64,000 nt of DNA from NCBI RefSeq assembly GCF_021134715.1, contig NC_060026.1:11771001-11835000 (forward strand), in the 5' to 3' direction. The notes below the pieces were generated by a model. It was not told the origin of the DNA. It worked only from the letters and a program-made list of their open reading frames with translations, and searched no databases. Source of the stretch: Daphnia pulex. Its lineage: Eukaryota > Arthropoda > Branchiopoda > Diplostraca > Daphniidae. Of this stretch, positions 1-12,110 are shown in pieces; position 1 is the first letter of the stretch, and each line of letters opens with the position of its first letter. The translations under genes were made by a program, and so were the position numbers.

Positions 1-2941
1 GCTGTGTATAGATCTATCGGATGATGCATGTCTGCCTTCCAGCCCCCCGCATCTTTTTTTTTTATCTGAGCGGCGGCGAGCACAGGTCGTCTCGCGTCTC
101 CATCCGTCAATTAACTTTCAACGGATGAGAGACGAAACTGAAGTCAAATTTACTTTTTTTTTTCTTAGAGAAAATTTTTTCGCTGGAGGAATTTTCTCTC
201 TCACAAAGTTAATACGCGCGTTATCTCGGGGAATGCGAAGAGTGAAAGGGCGATTGACCTGATGAAATTTTTCGAAAATTTCAAAAAGCCCGCGCGCGGT
301 TTCCCTTTGAATTTTTGAAAACCGCATAGCAAATCATCCCAGGTGAAAACAAATTTCCTTCCCAAACAACAACGAAAAAAAGAAGGGTAGTAAATTGTAT
401 TATTTCTTTCCTCCTTTCTAGAAATATAATTCACTCGTCGACTCTGCTGCTGCTGCTGGCCCGGCTACAAAAAATAAAAAACAAAAATGTTTGTTTTGTG
501 TGTGTTCTGCCTTATCCTATTATTTCCCTTGCGACATGCCCATGCTATTAAAATGGCAATATAACCAGCGCTGGCCAGGGCCAGGAATGGTGAACAAACA
601 TAAACGCCGATTCCTCCTTATTCCTTTTTTTCTTTCCCAATGTGACGACAACTCGGTAAAAGAAAAAAAAGAGACAAGAAAAACTTTGCCGACCATTTTA
701 TATATATTTTTGTTTCTAAATTTTTCTTTTATTTCAATTCCGCAGGAGAAATTTCATCCGATAGTATACAGCACGAGAAAGCTCTTACTAAATCCTTGAT
801 ATCCCTTTTTAACGATCCATCTGCATCATGAGCTGCCCACCGTTGATGGCGGATGCTGCGATGCTGTTACAATAAATCGGGAGCGGTCCCCCTTTAAAAT
901 TTTCGAACCCGCAATATTTTAATGAGGACTCGTGAGATCGTCGAGCTGGCGAACAAGGAGAGAGAGAGAGAGTTCATCTGCTGTGCATACAGTATATAGC
1001 TATATTATTATAAGCTGATGAGGATATTACGATTCCAGTCGACCGCGAATAATGAAAAGGAATTAAAGAAACAAAAAAAGGTTAGATGGATTTTAGACAA
1101 ATAAGGAAAATCAACCGCTGAACTTTTTAGTTTCGGCGCACCGCAAATTGATTTTTCCACGATTAATAATTGGGTTTTTTTCTTTTCTGAAATACCCAAA
1201 CGAACTTGCGCGTGCATGTATAAATAACCCCGGTGTAAAAAACAATAAAACACTTGAACCCCTCTGATATTTTTCCCATAATTTTTTTTTTCGTCGTTAA
1301 GAAATTAGCGGAACATAAAAAATCATTTTATTTGAATAAAAAATTATTATTCTCCTTTTTTTCTTTCTTTTTCAAACGCTGATTATTGTCTTGTATAACG
1401 AGCTGCAAGCGCGGCAGCCTAGAGTTGTTAGCTTATTCTTGGCTATATAATATACCAGCCGGAATCAATTTTCTCACGGTCTCCGCGCCGTCTTATCCTG
1501 TAAAAATGGCGGTTCTTTCTGTTTCTCTCGAGGCTTTTCTTAAAAAAAAATAAGTATTTTACACGAAAAAACAAAAAAATTAAAAGAGAAAATGGCGCGG
1601 CTTCACACACAGCACACACAGCCTTTGCAACATTCGTCTTGTGTCTTTCGGCCCTCACCAAATAAACACAGAAATGTTGGCTTGTAATTTAAGTATATAT
1701 GTGTACACATTTCCATATAATTGGTTTGTGCCTTAAAAAAAAAAAAACACAACAGCAACTGTGTGGTGGTGGTGCTGGTGCTGCGGTTGTTCTTTTATTT
1801 TTCGCCATATAGCCAGAAAAGAAAAAAAAGATCCTTTGCTTTCCAAAGAGGGGGCACCCAAGAGTCATCATCTTGTATAGTCATGATTCCCATCCTAACA
1901 ACGCACGCCACACGGTCCATACATCAAAACATGGGAGAGTAGAAGAAGAAGAAAAAATATACAAGTGGGCGCTGTTGATTACAGGTCGGTATGTATATAG
2001 TTATACTACATTCCCTCCCAAGTTCTTTCTTTCTTTCTCTCTTTCCTGTTTTTTTTTTTTTTTAATTCTTTCAAATGTTCAGAACCCCCCCTCTCCATGA
2101 TGGAAGGAGCGCGCATTAACTCTCTCTCTCTCAGGAGCGCAGTTGGGTTGAAACAATCGTTGGAGGCTAGACAAAAATCATAAATAAAATGAAATAAAAA
2201 AGAATATTTATGGGCGAGCTCCTAGTTGGAAAAAAAAAGGAAAGACCAGTGGTGAGTAGCTAGTCCTTAATTCTTCTTTAAAAGTTATATGTGTCCGTAG
2301 GGCGTGTGCAATGATGGTGTATATAGACTGTAAGGTCATACACAGCACAAAAGACAGAACCAGTTTTCCTTACATATTTAGTGTAACCCGCTTGTTATAT
2401 TATTATAAGCCCCTCTTCTAGGATTAAAACAAAAAACAAAATGAATGAAATTCAAAAAAAAATATTTAACAATTTGGCGCCTATACGTAAGACGACACGA
2501 ACGAAAGAAGAAAAGGGGTTTAAGCAGAAATATATATATAGCCAGGCGTCGTAGGGATATTATGTAATGCATTAACGATCGGTCGCTGTATTATAATCTG
2601 CGAGGAAGAGAGAGAGAGAAGAGGAGAAGGTAAAGGGGGGAAAGAACACGATAAAGGCGGGGTTAGCGATGTATTTAATAAAATAACAACCGGCAAAAAT
2701 GTCTATAACCGGACCGATGGGCTTCTTAAGTTACCTTTCAAATGCGCCCTCGTCTGTCCATTTTAGAGCTGGTACACAGGACAGGACAGACTTATATATG
2801 TGATGTTGGAAAACCTATACGGAATCGTCGGCATCACCGTTTCGATGATCGGCTTATCCATAAAACCCAGAAAAATGTACTAAAAGGGGGGGAGAGACAC
2901 TTTTTCTTTTTTTAAATAGATTAAATATTTAAAGCCTATAT

Positions 2942-3023
2942 AAAGTGACATGTCTAACAATGATGGGAAACGTTCCTTTTTTTCTGTGTGGATTGTGGGA
3001 TCTAATTGCATTCACCGAATGCT
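2942..3023 (+). repeat. Diverged direct repeat, family 1, copy 1
   Basis: This segment aligns by eye with 4641-4727. Both begin AAAGTGACATGTCT and both contain AAACGTTC, a T run, CTGTGTGGATTG and TGCATTCACCGAATGCT in the same order, separated by small indels. Roughly 80% of positions agree. No coding content is visible. It may be a remnant of a transposable element or an old local duplication. Confidence 0.7.
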
Positions 3024-4552
3024 TTGTCTTTTACAAACGCCGTACTAAATTTTATATTCAAATGTTTAGTTCGACCGGCGGTGACGTACGGTGATGACTA
3101 TATTTAATTTATTCAACTGCTGTTGAAATCGGTTGAAATGAGTGAGAATCTTTTTTGTGGGACGCACAACCTTTAATCAGTTTTTGATAGAAAGAAAATT
3201 GTCACATCTGCTTTGACAGCAGAATATGAATTTGAAGCGATAATAATTGATGTAAAACATCCACTCAATAGAGGATGTAACTAAAGAACTGTCTTTCTTA
3301 CACAGTTGACGAGTGATAACCACAAGATCTGTCACGAATTTGATGTTAGCACAGGTATAGACTAACATTTATGGAATTCAAGATAACCATCGTTGTTTCT
3401 CGAGGTTCTCAGTTTATATTCAGAGTACTCCTTCTCATTAAAATATTACGTCAACTTCAAGTGAATGAATGCTTCATTTCAGTAATGGGGAGTGCTCGCC
3501 GCAGTACTGCAATTAAGCTTAAATCATTGACTTTTACCGGACATCTGAAATCAAAATTGAAATTTAAGTTCAATAAGAAATTTGTTAGGTACTAGTTATA
3601 GCTAGTGTGAATACCTTGCCCGGAACAGCTCTGTTGAAGGGTACTCACATTTTCCAAGTAAAATACCATTGTGTATAATTGCATCATGCGTAGACAAACA
3701 TAGCTCGCTAAAATGAATCTCAATAGCGACGAGGCAGTAAAGCCAAACGATAAAATTCAGAAGACAAATCACCCTTTCTGGAAATGCAGTCAGATTCGGT
3801 CAGATTCCATGCTCTATCTTTGAGTTAACTATCGACAGGTTCGGATGTAAATGATTTAAACTGGAGACGATTTATTTTTATTGAGTAGAGGAACGGTGGA
3901 ACGCGTAGTCTACCTATCATAAAGGATAATTATATCGGATAATTATTTCCTTAACAATGCATTTTTAGTAGGACTGGAATATTTGTTGTCTATCAAACAT
4001 ATATGTTGATCATTGTCAATAAACCAGATTTTTTTTAAATCTTGATAGTGAGCGTCGTTTATAACAATTGTATGGACATTTAAACAAAAGTTTTATTAAT
4101 CATTCAATTGCAGTAAATTTTACGCAGATAAAAAATGATTATCAATTTCATCATTATCAGCCTCCAACCGTTATCCCTTAAGATTAGAAATTTTCTATTC
4201 ATTTATTAAGTAAGAGTCGGTGAATCACATTTGTTTGATCTTCTGCTTGTTTGCGAGCCAACGTCAAGGAAACAGGCAACTCAAACAACATGTCTGATGT
4301 CAAGACTCTCTTACAATCTAATTAACACCACATAAAAGGTGAATAATAAATGAACGAAATCATTGAACTTGATTGGTGAAATTGATTTTATTTAAGTTAC
4401 TATGCTGAGTGGTGTATGCAAATGTAGACGTTCAAATAGATCTCTTTCGTCGATTCAATGCAAGATGAATCCAGTTCGCAATTAAATATTGGCATTTGTG
4501 CTCATTAACCGTCAAACGAGGATAATATTGCATAGGTAAGTGACGTTATCTT

Positions 4553-4637
4553 TTTACGCAGCCTCGTTTCACAAGAACTTCTCCCCCCAAGCCTTTGGTA
4601 TAAAATTACAACATGGGCGATTACACGGAAATCGTTT
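4553..4637 (+). repeat. Diverged direct repeat, family 2, copy 1
   Basis: Aligns with 4782-4870. The shared blocks, in order, are TTTACG, CTCGTTTCAC, CCCCCCAAGCCT, ATAAAATTACAA, GCGATTA, ACGGAAA and CGTTT. The copies are about 230 bp apart in the same orientation. No open frame is shared. It is probably a fragment of an unidentified dispersed repeat. Confidence 0.65.
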
Positions 4638-4640
4638 CTT

Positions 4641-4727
4641 AAAGTGACATGTCTATAACGGTCTATAAAAATGATAGGAAACGTTCTTTTTTTCTGTGTG
4701 GATTGTAACTTGCATTCACCGAATGCT
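4641..4727 (+). repeat. Diverged direct repeat, family 1, copy 2
   Basis: Second copy of the element at 2942-3023, same orientation, about 1.7 kb away. Compared with copy 1 it has about 12 extra bases after the shared ACATGTCT and a shorter spacer before TGCATTCACC. It lies directly after copy 1 of the second repeat family (4553-4637), so the two families may be parts of one larger decayed element. Confidence 0.7.
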
Positions 4728-4781
4728 CGCATTTTAGATCAGAATCCGTAGCAATCGAGGACAACGGTTTATTACGAAGTC

Positions 4782-4870
4782 TTTACGAAGTCTCGTTTCA
4801 CTACAAAACCCCCCAAGCCTATTGCATAAAATTACAATATCAGCGATTAGGGCTACGACGGAAAGCGTTT
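4782..4870 (+). repeat. Diverged direct repeat, family 2, copy 2
   Basis: Second copy of the 4553-4637 element, same orientation. Its left edge is a short tandem of TACGAAGTCT (4773-4794), which is absent in the first copy. Family 1 copy 2 lies between the two copies of family 2. Confidence 0.6.
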
Positions 4871-5828
4871 ATTATTTCAATGTTTCATTTTGGGTTACAA
4901 TAATGAACTATCTGTAAATGAGTTGTGTTTACAATGTCTTTTGCCTTGTGCACACAATAAGCTACATAAACAATGATGGTTCCACTGAAAGAGTGAGTGT
5001 GAAACCATCTTTTGATTTCATAGTCGTAATGATATATCTCTTAATACTTTATATTTTGGCAATTAAACCAATGTCAGCAGATCTATTCAAGGACAACTCT
5101 TTCCATTAAAGATATTTAAAAAATATTCATCCCAATATTTTAGTAGCTCGCCGCCTTGGCTAGAGATGTCTCGAATACAAATTAAATTAACAAAAACGTG
5201 TTTATAAGAAGGGAAAGCGATTATGTATAGTGATTATACCATCGACGTTCAAGTAGCAGTTACTGTATGCTTGACTCGAGTGATAACGACAATTCCACAA
5301 CCTCTGTTTAAAATCTGCATCGAATTAAAAAAAGTTCACTGTTTCAAAATTAAAAAGAATCGTTCCCAAATACAGCAGAAATCGGAAAAAATTAAAATTG
5401 GCTTTAACGGCCCCAAAATTTTGTCCGCTTGTTGCTTCGAGCAATCGGCCCGCACTGAACGGGTCTATCGCAATCGATCGCAATCTTTTTTTCCGGTTTT
5501 AACATCAATCAAATATTTTAATAGTGCAACGCTATGAAACCTATGAAATCAATAGTTACACTGCTACGCTTACGGTTTGAAGTTTATATTCGCTGTTATG
5601 TATGGGGTTATTTCTCCTAAAAATAATATAACCCAAAGACAAAGGCGGAGCGATGACAAACTGTTCAAAAGGATACATATATTTCGAGTACTGGCCAGCA
5701 GCAAGAAAGAGACAGAGAAACTTGTGAAAGAAGAAAGCTGGGAAATTGTACCACAGCTGTAATTACCCTCTATTTTTCTTTCTTATTAGTGCCCGGTGTA
5801 CTTATATAATACTCTCAGCACATCATCT

Positions 5829-5843
5829 CCCCCCCCCCCCCCC
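5829..5843 (+). repeat. Poly-C run (C15)
   Basis: Fifteen consecutive C residues in otherwise AT-rich DNA. Such tracts are prone to length error in sequencing and to slippage. Confidence 0.9.
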
Positions 5844-7092
5844 TTTTCTTGTACTGTTAAATCGCCTTGGGTGACTCGCTCGACAAATAGTTGATTCCAC
5901 ATTTTCAGTGGCCATTTTACATCACAAAAAAAGGAAACAAAAGAAAAAGAGAATAACCACGTCGTAAGTCTTGAGACTCTGTCCAACTCGCCGCTTCCGT
6001 CGTTTTCATTCTTTATACGTTCGCCCTATTTTTCCGGATAATATTGATGGGCACCACTTAATTCCCTGCGTCGACTTGATGTATATCAACCAGTCAACAG
6101 TCTCCCCGTGCTTATATTTCTCTCTGAAAAGAAAAAGAAAAAAAAGAATCTCTTTGTGTTAGTTGTCCGGTTGACAAATGGAGCACCTGACTATCGCCCA
6201 CTTCTATGAATCCTGCGGTGCGGAATAAATCGCTTCTTTATATCGCGCAACAACTCATTCAGCGTGCAGAACCCGGCAGAACCCCCGTCACCGTCACCCG
6301 ATGAACTGCAACCACCGAACAGATGATCCCGCTCACGCAGACCGGGGTGCGCGGGGGCCGTCCGATTGACAAATTTCTGGCTGCTGTTCCCCCACTGATA
6401 ACAAATACAGCGCGGGCTGTCATTTCACAAAAAAAAAAATGTAAACGCCACACCCGCTAACATGTTATATAAGACTTCCCAAGAGAATTGATTTCGTCTA
6501 TTAAAAGACTGACCGAGGTGATTATTAAACAAAATTCGGTAGAGCGCGGGAGTTTAAACTGGCTGGGGGCCGCGGAGACGTGACGCCTTTGAATTTACAT
6601 TTTTTTCGTGATACTATTCGTCACGACGAGTGACGGATGGCCCCCGACGTCGGGGCACCCAATTTAAGCCGCTTTCGTTTAGATCAGCGCACGCCCCCCT
6701 CCTCGTCCACATACATACATACATCCTGCTTTCTCTGCCGGATTATTAGGCGCCTGGCCTGGCGTCGACGTCGCCAAAACAACTGGGCTACAGCCCCTTA
6801 GAGATTGACTGGTGTGGCTGGTGGCTCTCAGAGAGCGGGAAACAACGTCGAACCGGAGTCGCTTTACATCCGTCGAATTTTTGTTTTTTTGTGTGTGCTT
6901 CCAGGGGACTAATTTACAGCCCGTCAAACTACTCCCGATCCAGCTGTAAATCACCTTAGATCCAATCCTTCCACCTACCTCCCCCTCTGTTTTCATTTTG
7001 TAATTCTTTTTTTTTCTGGTTTGAAATCTCAACTGCGATTTGAACGCCATCTGTCAATCGATATTTGAAATTATTTTGGTTTGTAAATGACA

Positions 7093-7104
7093 CCGCTAGA
7101 TGGC
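7093..7104 (+). promoter_or_regulatory. CTCF-like motif
   Basis: CCGCTAGATGGC resembles the CTCF core (CCASYAGRKGGC-like). The same 12-mer occurs at 32819, and close variants occur at 12098 and, inverted, at 8167. Binding is not shown by sequence alone. Confidence 0.35.
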
Positions 7105-7599
7105 GAGTAGATCGCTTTGAAAAGACCCAATTGTTTGGATTTTCGGTGCATTATTCAAGAAAAAAGCTAATTGAAATTGATCGTGACTTTCTAATGTTCT
7201 AGAATAATCTGCGCTTGTATATGTTGCTGGAACTCCGTGAGATCCATTTACTAAAATCTCGGATTTTAACGTTTTTTGATCCGACGTTTCCGATATAATT
7301 TTTCCGCTCCAAAGACCTCCCTATCCCCCCCGGCAAGCAAGGACCCGGTACAATACAAAATGAATCTCTCCATTTTCATTTCATCTCTTATCGTTTCGCT
7401 CTTCAAAATGTGTTTGATTTCATTATCTGGAGAGCACTTAACAATTATCTAACGTTATCTCCCTCCTCTACAACCTCAAACAACTTTTAATGTCTTATTG
7501 TCTTAAGCCCCCCTAATTTTGAACGAAAAATCCGAATTTTTTCGTGAGAGTATTAAAATTTTCCCCACGATAAAATAAAATTTTGATTAGTTAAAGTTG

Positions 7600-8310
7600 A
7601 TGAAAATTAAGAACACGAAAAAAAAGTACGTACACAGGATGGAGATGATGGAAAAACGAAACGCGGTGAAAAGAGAAGGGAGGGGAGAGAGACCTTGGAA
7701 ACCCGAACGTCGCTGGCCATTGGCTGGGTGGGAAAGGGAAGGGGGGGGGGAGAAGAGAAGAAGTATAAAAGAAAAAGGAGGGGGGAAGAAAGACTCGGAT
7801 GAAACTAGAGAAAATGAAAGAGAGGAAGAGAAATTGAGGACGGGTGGAGAATGGGGGGGAGGGGAGGTGGATCGGGAGGGTTGGAAAAATAAAAAGAACC
7901 TGCTGCTGCGAGTGTGTGTAAGGTGCTGGTGCTACTATCGAATGTTTCTCAACTGCATTTTGTTTGTTACTTTTTCATCCAAAAAATCAAAACGTACTAC
8001 GAAAACCGAATGCATTTCAATTCGCCCAATAACACAGTCTAGCATCTAATTAAACGAATTATTAAATAAGAAAAGTCGTGAAATAAAAGCGCAAGATGAA
8101 AGAGCGAAGCCCAAATTGGATCAATTGCGAGTTGCGTGGCGGCGGTGGATATTGAATTGAAATAGCGCCTCTAGTGGCGGCCATTGCGAACTGCAAGAAT
8201 CCACCGCCAGAGGAAGTTGTGTGTAGCTCAGGGTGGGTGGTATACATTGGGGAGGGGAGAGAAGAAAAGAAGGAAGAAGAAGGAGAAGAAGATGATGAAA
8301 AAGAAAAGGC
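7600..8310 (+). repeat. Polypurine-rich stretch upstream of the F-box gene
   Basis: The + strand is strongly G/A-biased in long blocks, notably about 7660-7890 and 8248-8310, with repeated GGGAGGGGAGAGAG- and GAAGAAGAAGG-type runs. An open frame at 7597-8049 crosses it but encodes only Glu/Gly/Arg/Lys-rich low-complexity sequence with no initiation context or homology, so it is not called as a gene. The position within 850 bp upstream of the F-box start fits a GA-rich proximal promoter or 5' UTR. Confidence 0.6.
8167..8177 (-). promoter_or_regulatory. CTCF-like motif, minus orientation
   Basis: The + strand reads GCCTCTAGTGG, so the minus strand reads CCACTAGAGGC, a close match to the CTCF core. 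It lies 260 bp upstream of the F-box gene start. It is a motif match only. Confidence 0.35.
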
Positions 8311-8436
8311 AGTTGGCTCTGGTTCTCGCCATGGTGAACATGTGCACGTCTCGATGAGAGACGCCACCGTTTCTTCTATTTCTCCACACAACTTCAGACG
8401 AACTGAAAGGGAAAAAAACAACACAACAACAACAAA

Positions 8437-10252
8437 ATGGAGGCGACAGAGTTGTACGCCCCAAACTATCACCGAAAACAGTTGAAAGTGCACGACAACA
8501 GCAGTGTGGGAGCAGCCTGTCCCGATCAAACGACGACAACAACCGAGGAAGAAGACGAGTTGTTGTTGCTGCAACAACAACAAGATGACAGGACCCACAT
8601 CAGTCGGCTCTACCCAGAGATCCTGGCCATCATTTTCGGCATGTTGGAAGTGAGGGATCGCGGGCGGGCGGCCCAGGTTTGCCAGACGTGGAAGGAGGCG
8701 GCCTATCACCGCTCGGTTTGGCGATCCTGCGAGCCGAAATTGCATTTGAGACGGGCCAATCCGTCACTGTTTCCCAGTCTGGTCCGCCGGGGCATCCGCC
8801 GAGTGCAGATCCTCTCGCTGAGGAGGAGCCTCAGGGACGTGACGCAGGGACTGCCCAACATCGAGTCCCTGGACTTGAGCGGCTGCTTCAACGTCACAGA
8901 CATTGGCATCGCTCACGCCTTGACGGCCGACGTGCCCACCCTGAAACGGCTCAATTTGAGTCTCTGCAAGCAGATCACCGACTCGAGTCTCAGCAAATTG
9001 GCCCAGTACTGCCGACAGCTCCAGGAGCTCGACCTGGGCGGATGTTGCAATGTCACCAATGCGGGTCTTTTGCTCATCGCCTGGGGTCTCAAATCCCTCA
9101 AGAGCCTCAACTTGAGATCCTGCTGGCACGTTTCCGATCTCGGCATCGCCAGTCTGGCCGGACTCGGCTCAGACGCTGAAGGCAATTTGGCCCTCGAACA
9201 CCTCGGACTTCAGGTACCTGTTTTTTGTTTGTTTTCCCAGGTTTTTCTTTTCTATTTGGTGTTTGTGTTGTTTTGCTGGAAAGGGAAAGGGAAAAAAGAG
9301 GGAGGGGGAAGGTCGAAAACAACCGAAACTGGTTGGCCCATGTTTTTGACGTAACAATAATAGCAGACGACGCGTGACGCCCGCAGCACCGCTAGCGGCT
9401 TTAATCGACAACTCGGTTTAATTATTCGCTCGGTTTTTTATTATTCGTTTATTTGATCTACCCCCCGGGGAAATGATTTCATAGTCTATTTTGAAACAAT
9501 CAAACGCCTGGTTTTTATTTAGAAAGTCTATTTTTATTTTTAAATTTTGAGATGATTAAATTACAGCCAGTAGGGCATGAATAAAGCGTAAACTAATATT
9601 TGAATTTCTTTTTTACATAAACAGGATTGTCAGAAATTGACTGATGATGCGTTAATGCACGTCTCGACTGGTCTGAAACAACTCAAATCCATCAACTTGA
9701 GTTTCTGCCTGTCCATCAGCGACAGCGGGCTCAAGTATTTGGCCAAAATGCCGTCACTGGCCGAGTTGAACCTACGATCCTGCGACAACATTTCCGACGT
9801 CGGAATGGCCTACCTGGCCGAAGGAGGATCGAGGATCACATCCCTGGACGTTTCGTTCTGCGACAGGATCGACGACCAGGCCGTCGTTCATGTAGCCCAG
9901 GGACTGGTCCATTTAAAGCAATTATCTTTGAGCGCCTGTCACGTTTCGGATGAGGGTCTCATCCGGGTGGCCCTGTCACTCCTCGACCTCCAGACGCTCA
10001 ACATTGGCCAGTGCAGCCGCATTACGGATCGGTCCATCCAGGCCGTCGCCGATCATTTACGCAAATTGCGATGCATAGGTAACGTTTTGATTGATATTTT
10101 AAGGTTTTTATTTGAATTTGATATTTAACGTTTAATTGAATCGTTTTTCAGATCTCTACGGGTGCACGAAAATCACCACTTCCGGATTGGAAAAAATCAT
10201 GAAACTTCCAGAGCTCAGCGTCCTCAACCTCGGACTGTGGCACATTCGATGA
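8437..10252 (+). CDS. FBXL14: F-box/LRR protein, FBXL14 (ppa) type
   Basis: Coding exons 8437-9213, 9625-10078 and 10152-10252 join in frame to 443 aa (vertebrate FBXL14 is about 418). The product is the substrate-binding subunit of an SCF ubiquitin ligase: the F-box binds Skp1 and the repeats bind the target. In Drosophila, ppa targets Paired, and vertebrate FBXL14 targets Snail-type factors. Residues 1-45 are a Thr/Glu/Leu/Gln-rich leader. The F-box is at about 50-90 (ISRLYPEILAIIFGMLEVRD). About 11 cysteine-containing LRRs follow to the end, with repeated LNLRSCxxISDxGxxxLA units. Introns are 411 and 73 bp with GT-AG borders. The ATG follows an A-rich context (CAACAACAAAATGG). Family assignment is from the repeat pattern and the 'LDLSGCFNVTDIGIAHAL' region; exon joins are secure. 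Confidence 0.93.
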
Positions 10253-12097
10253 CAATTTGGCCAATTTTTTTGGAAATTTTAGGAACGAAAACAAAAATTA
10301 TTTTGATGCATTTCCATTCGAGTTGGAAATGCTTTATGTGATACCAGGAAAACAAAATGGGGGATAAGACAAAATTCGGTCGATTTAGTTTTTTTTTTAG
10401 TTTTTTTAAAAACTATTTTAAATCCCCTTCTCCCAGACTTTATACGACTAAATTTCCCTCTCTATTTTTTCCAAAATTTCACGCCATTTTTTGCTGATTG
10501 CGGGAAAACAACAACAAAATAGTGCGAGTGAGACACGGCCAACTATTTACCACGTGATAATGATAATGGGTAATAATTAATTAATTATTTTTGGTGGGAC
10601 GTCTGGGAGAGGATCAATTGAATCGTTTTTTTTTTTATTATTACTATTATTAATTTTGAACTATTTTTTTATTTTGTTTCTTCGATTGTCCTGTTTTTTT
10701 TTCGTGCTCGTTTCAAATTTTTGGTCAACTTTTCCTGATTGCAATGAAAAGAAAACTGTTTTTGATTTTTTTCTCACCGATTCGAAAAAAAATTGGAAAA
10801 ACAAGAAATTGTTTCGCTCAAGAGAGAAAATAGGCAAATATGAAATCTAAAAATAATAATGAAAAACAAACAAAAAAAACAAACGGTATAAATAAAACAA
10901 TCGACTTCTTATCCAGTAGAGACGAAATATATTTCACCTGTCATTCGAAATTTGATTCTTGTTTTTCTCTTCTTTTTTTATTTATTTTTTTTTTTTTAGT
11001 ATATTCATCCGAAATATCTAGAAGATAAAAAATTTAGTTTTTTCTCTCTCTCTTTAGGGTATAGAGTCTTAAGTACTTTCAAAATCTCCAAGTGATTGTA
11101 AAACTATGTGCGCATTAGAAAAAGAAAATCCGCCAAAAGGACCTGGTCCCCCCCATGTCTCGGAAATAAGGGGGGTTTTGGACAATGTGAAATAGAGGGT
11201 CAGAGTTTGAACATTTTCTTATATTTTATATTGTCCAGCAGCTCAAAGAAGAGGAAATAAAATAATAAAAGAAGCTTTTAGGAATTCAAAAAAAAAGAGA
11301 CGGCAAAATGGAACTGTGAAAGAAGAACCCGGGGGCTGGCGGCGGCGCCATCCGGCGGAGTAGAAAAAGGAAGAGGAGGAACCCAACCCGAATCATTTTT
11401 TTTTTCCTTTTCAAACGAAATCCGAGAGAGATTTGAAATTCGAATGCTCTCCCCCCTCCTCATCCTCCACCCACATATAATACCAAGTCCTTTCTCTCTG
11501 CTGTTCTACTTTTCCCTTCGAGCTCGCCATGTATCAAAACTTCTTATTTTTCACTCGATTGGACGCCATCATTTTCTGGCAAACTTTTTATCAAATGCTG
11601 TACACATCGAAGATAATAACGTCTCAAAAGTTGGTCAATGACACATGACGGAGGGAAAGGTATATTTATTATTTATTAAAATTTCATGCAGGAATGAAAT
11701 TTAACTTGTTTGAGTTTGAAGTTGTAAAATAAAGTAAACTCAAGACTTGAAATAAGAGACAGGATGGTAGTTTGGGAGAAAGAAATTTTTTTTTCTTTTA
11801 GAAAACCTTAGTCGACAATATGTTCCATTGAAAAAAAGAAGAAGGGACGGATGGATTCAATGGATGTTCAAACTGCAATCCGACCTTTTTTCCCTCCGTC
11901 CTTCCCGGTGAACAAGTGAGTCCCTTTTGGGCATTCACTAAGAACTATGCTGATTTATTTCATTTGGTCCCAAAAAAAAATTTCTACGGCCTTCACTAAA
12001 AGAAATTCCATTCCATTATAACTCAATCTCGGCAAACATTTTCCAGATTTTTTTTTCGAAAAAAAAAGGGGCTCATGGAACCAAGTCGGATTGCTGA

Positions 12098-12110
12098 CCA
12101 CTAGATGGCC
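12098..12110 (+). promoter_or_regulatory. CTCF-like motif
   Basis: CCACTAGATGGCC is the best CTCF-core-like match in the window. It lies inside the gene-poor stretch between the F-box gene and the GalNAc-transferase. Confidence 0.4.

Larger units (their letters stand above)
1..8436. other. Gene-poor stretch upstream of the F-box gene
   Basis: No convincing coding exon was found on either strand. The open frames here are short, of low complexity (Phe/Lys/Asn-rich) and show no family motif. The stretch holds poly-T and GA microsatellites, a C15 run (5829-5843), a family of diverged direct repeats between 2.9 and 4.9 kb, a CTCF-like site at 7093, and a strongly purine-rich + strand from about 7600 to 8310. 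The part next to 8437 probably carries the F-box gene's 5' UTR and promoter. The rest could be intergenic DNA or introns of genes outside the window. Confidence 0.6.

Noticed and set aside
7597-8049. 150-codon open frame on the + strand
   Set aside because: Encodes only Glu/Gly/Arg/Lys-rich low-complexity sequence produced by the polypurine tract; no domain, signal peptide or splice context.
8062-8745. 227-codon open frame on the minus strand
   Set aside because: Antisense to the first F-box exon and its GA-rich upstream region; Ser/Phe-rich mirror of purine runs, no family features.
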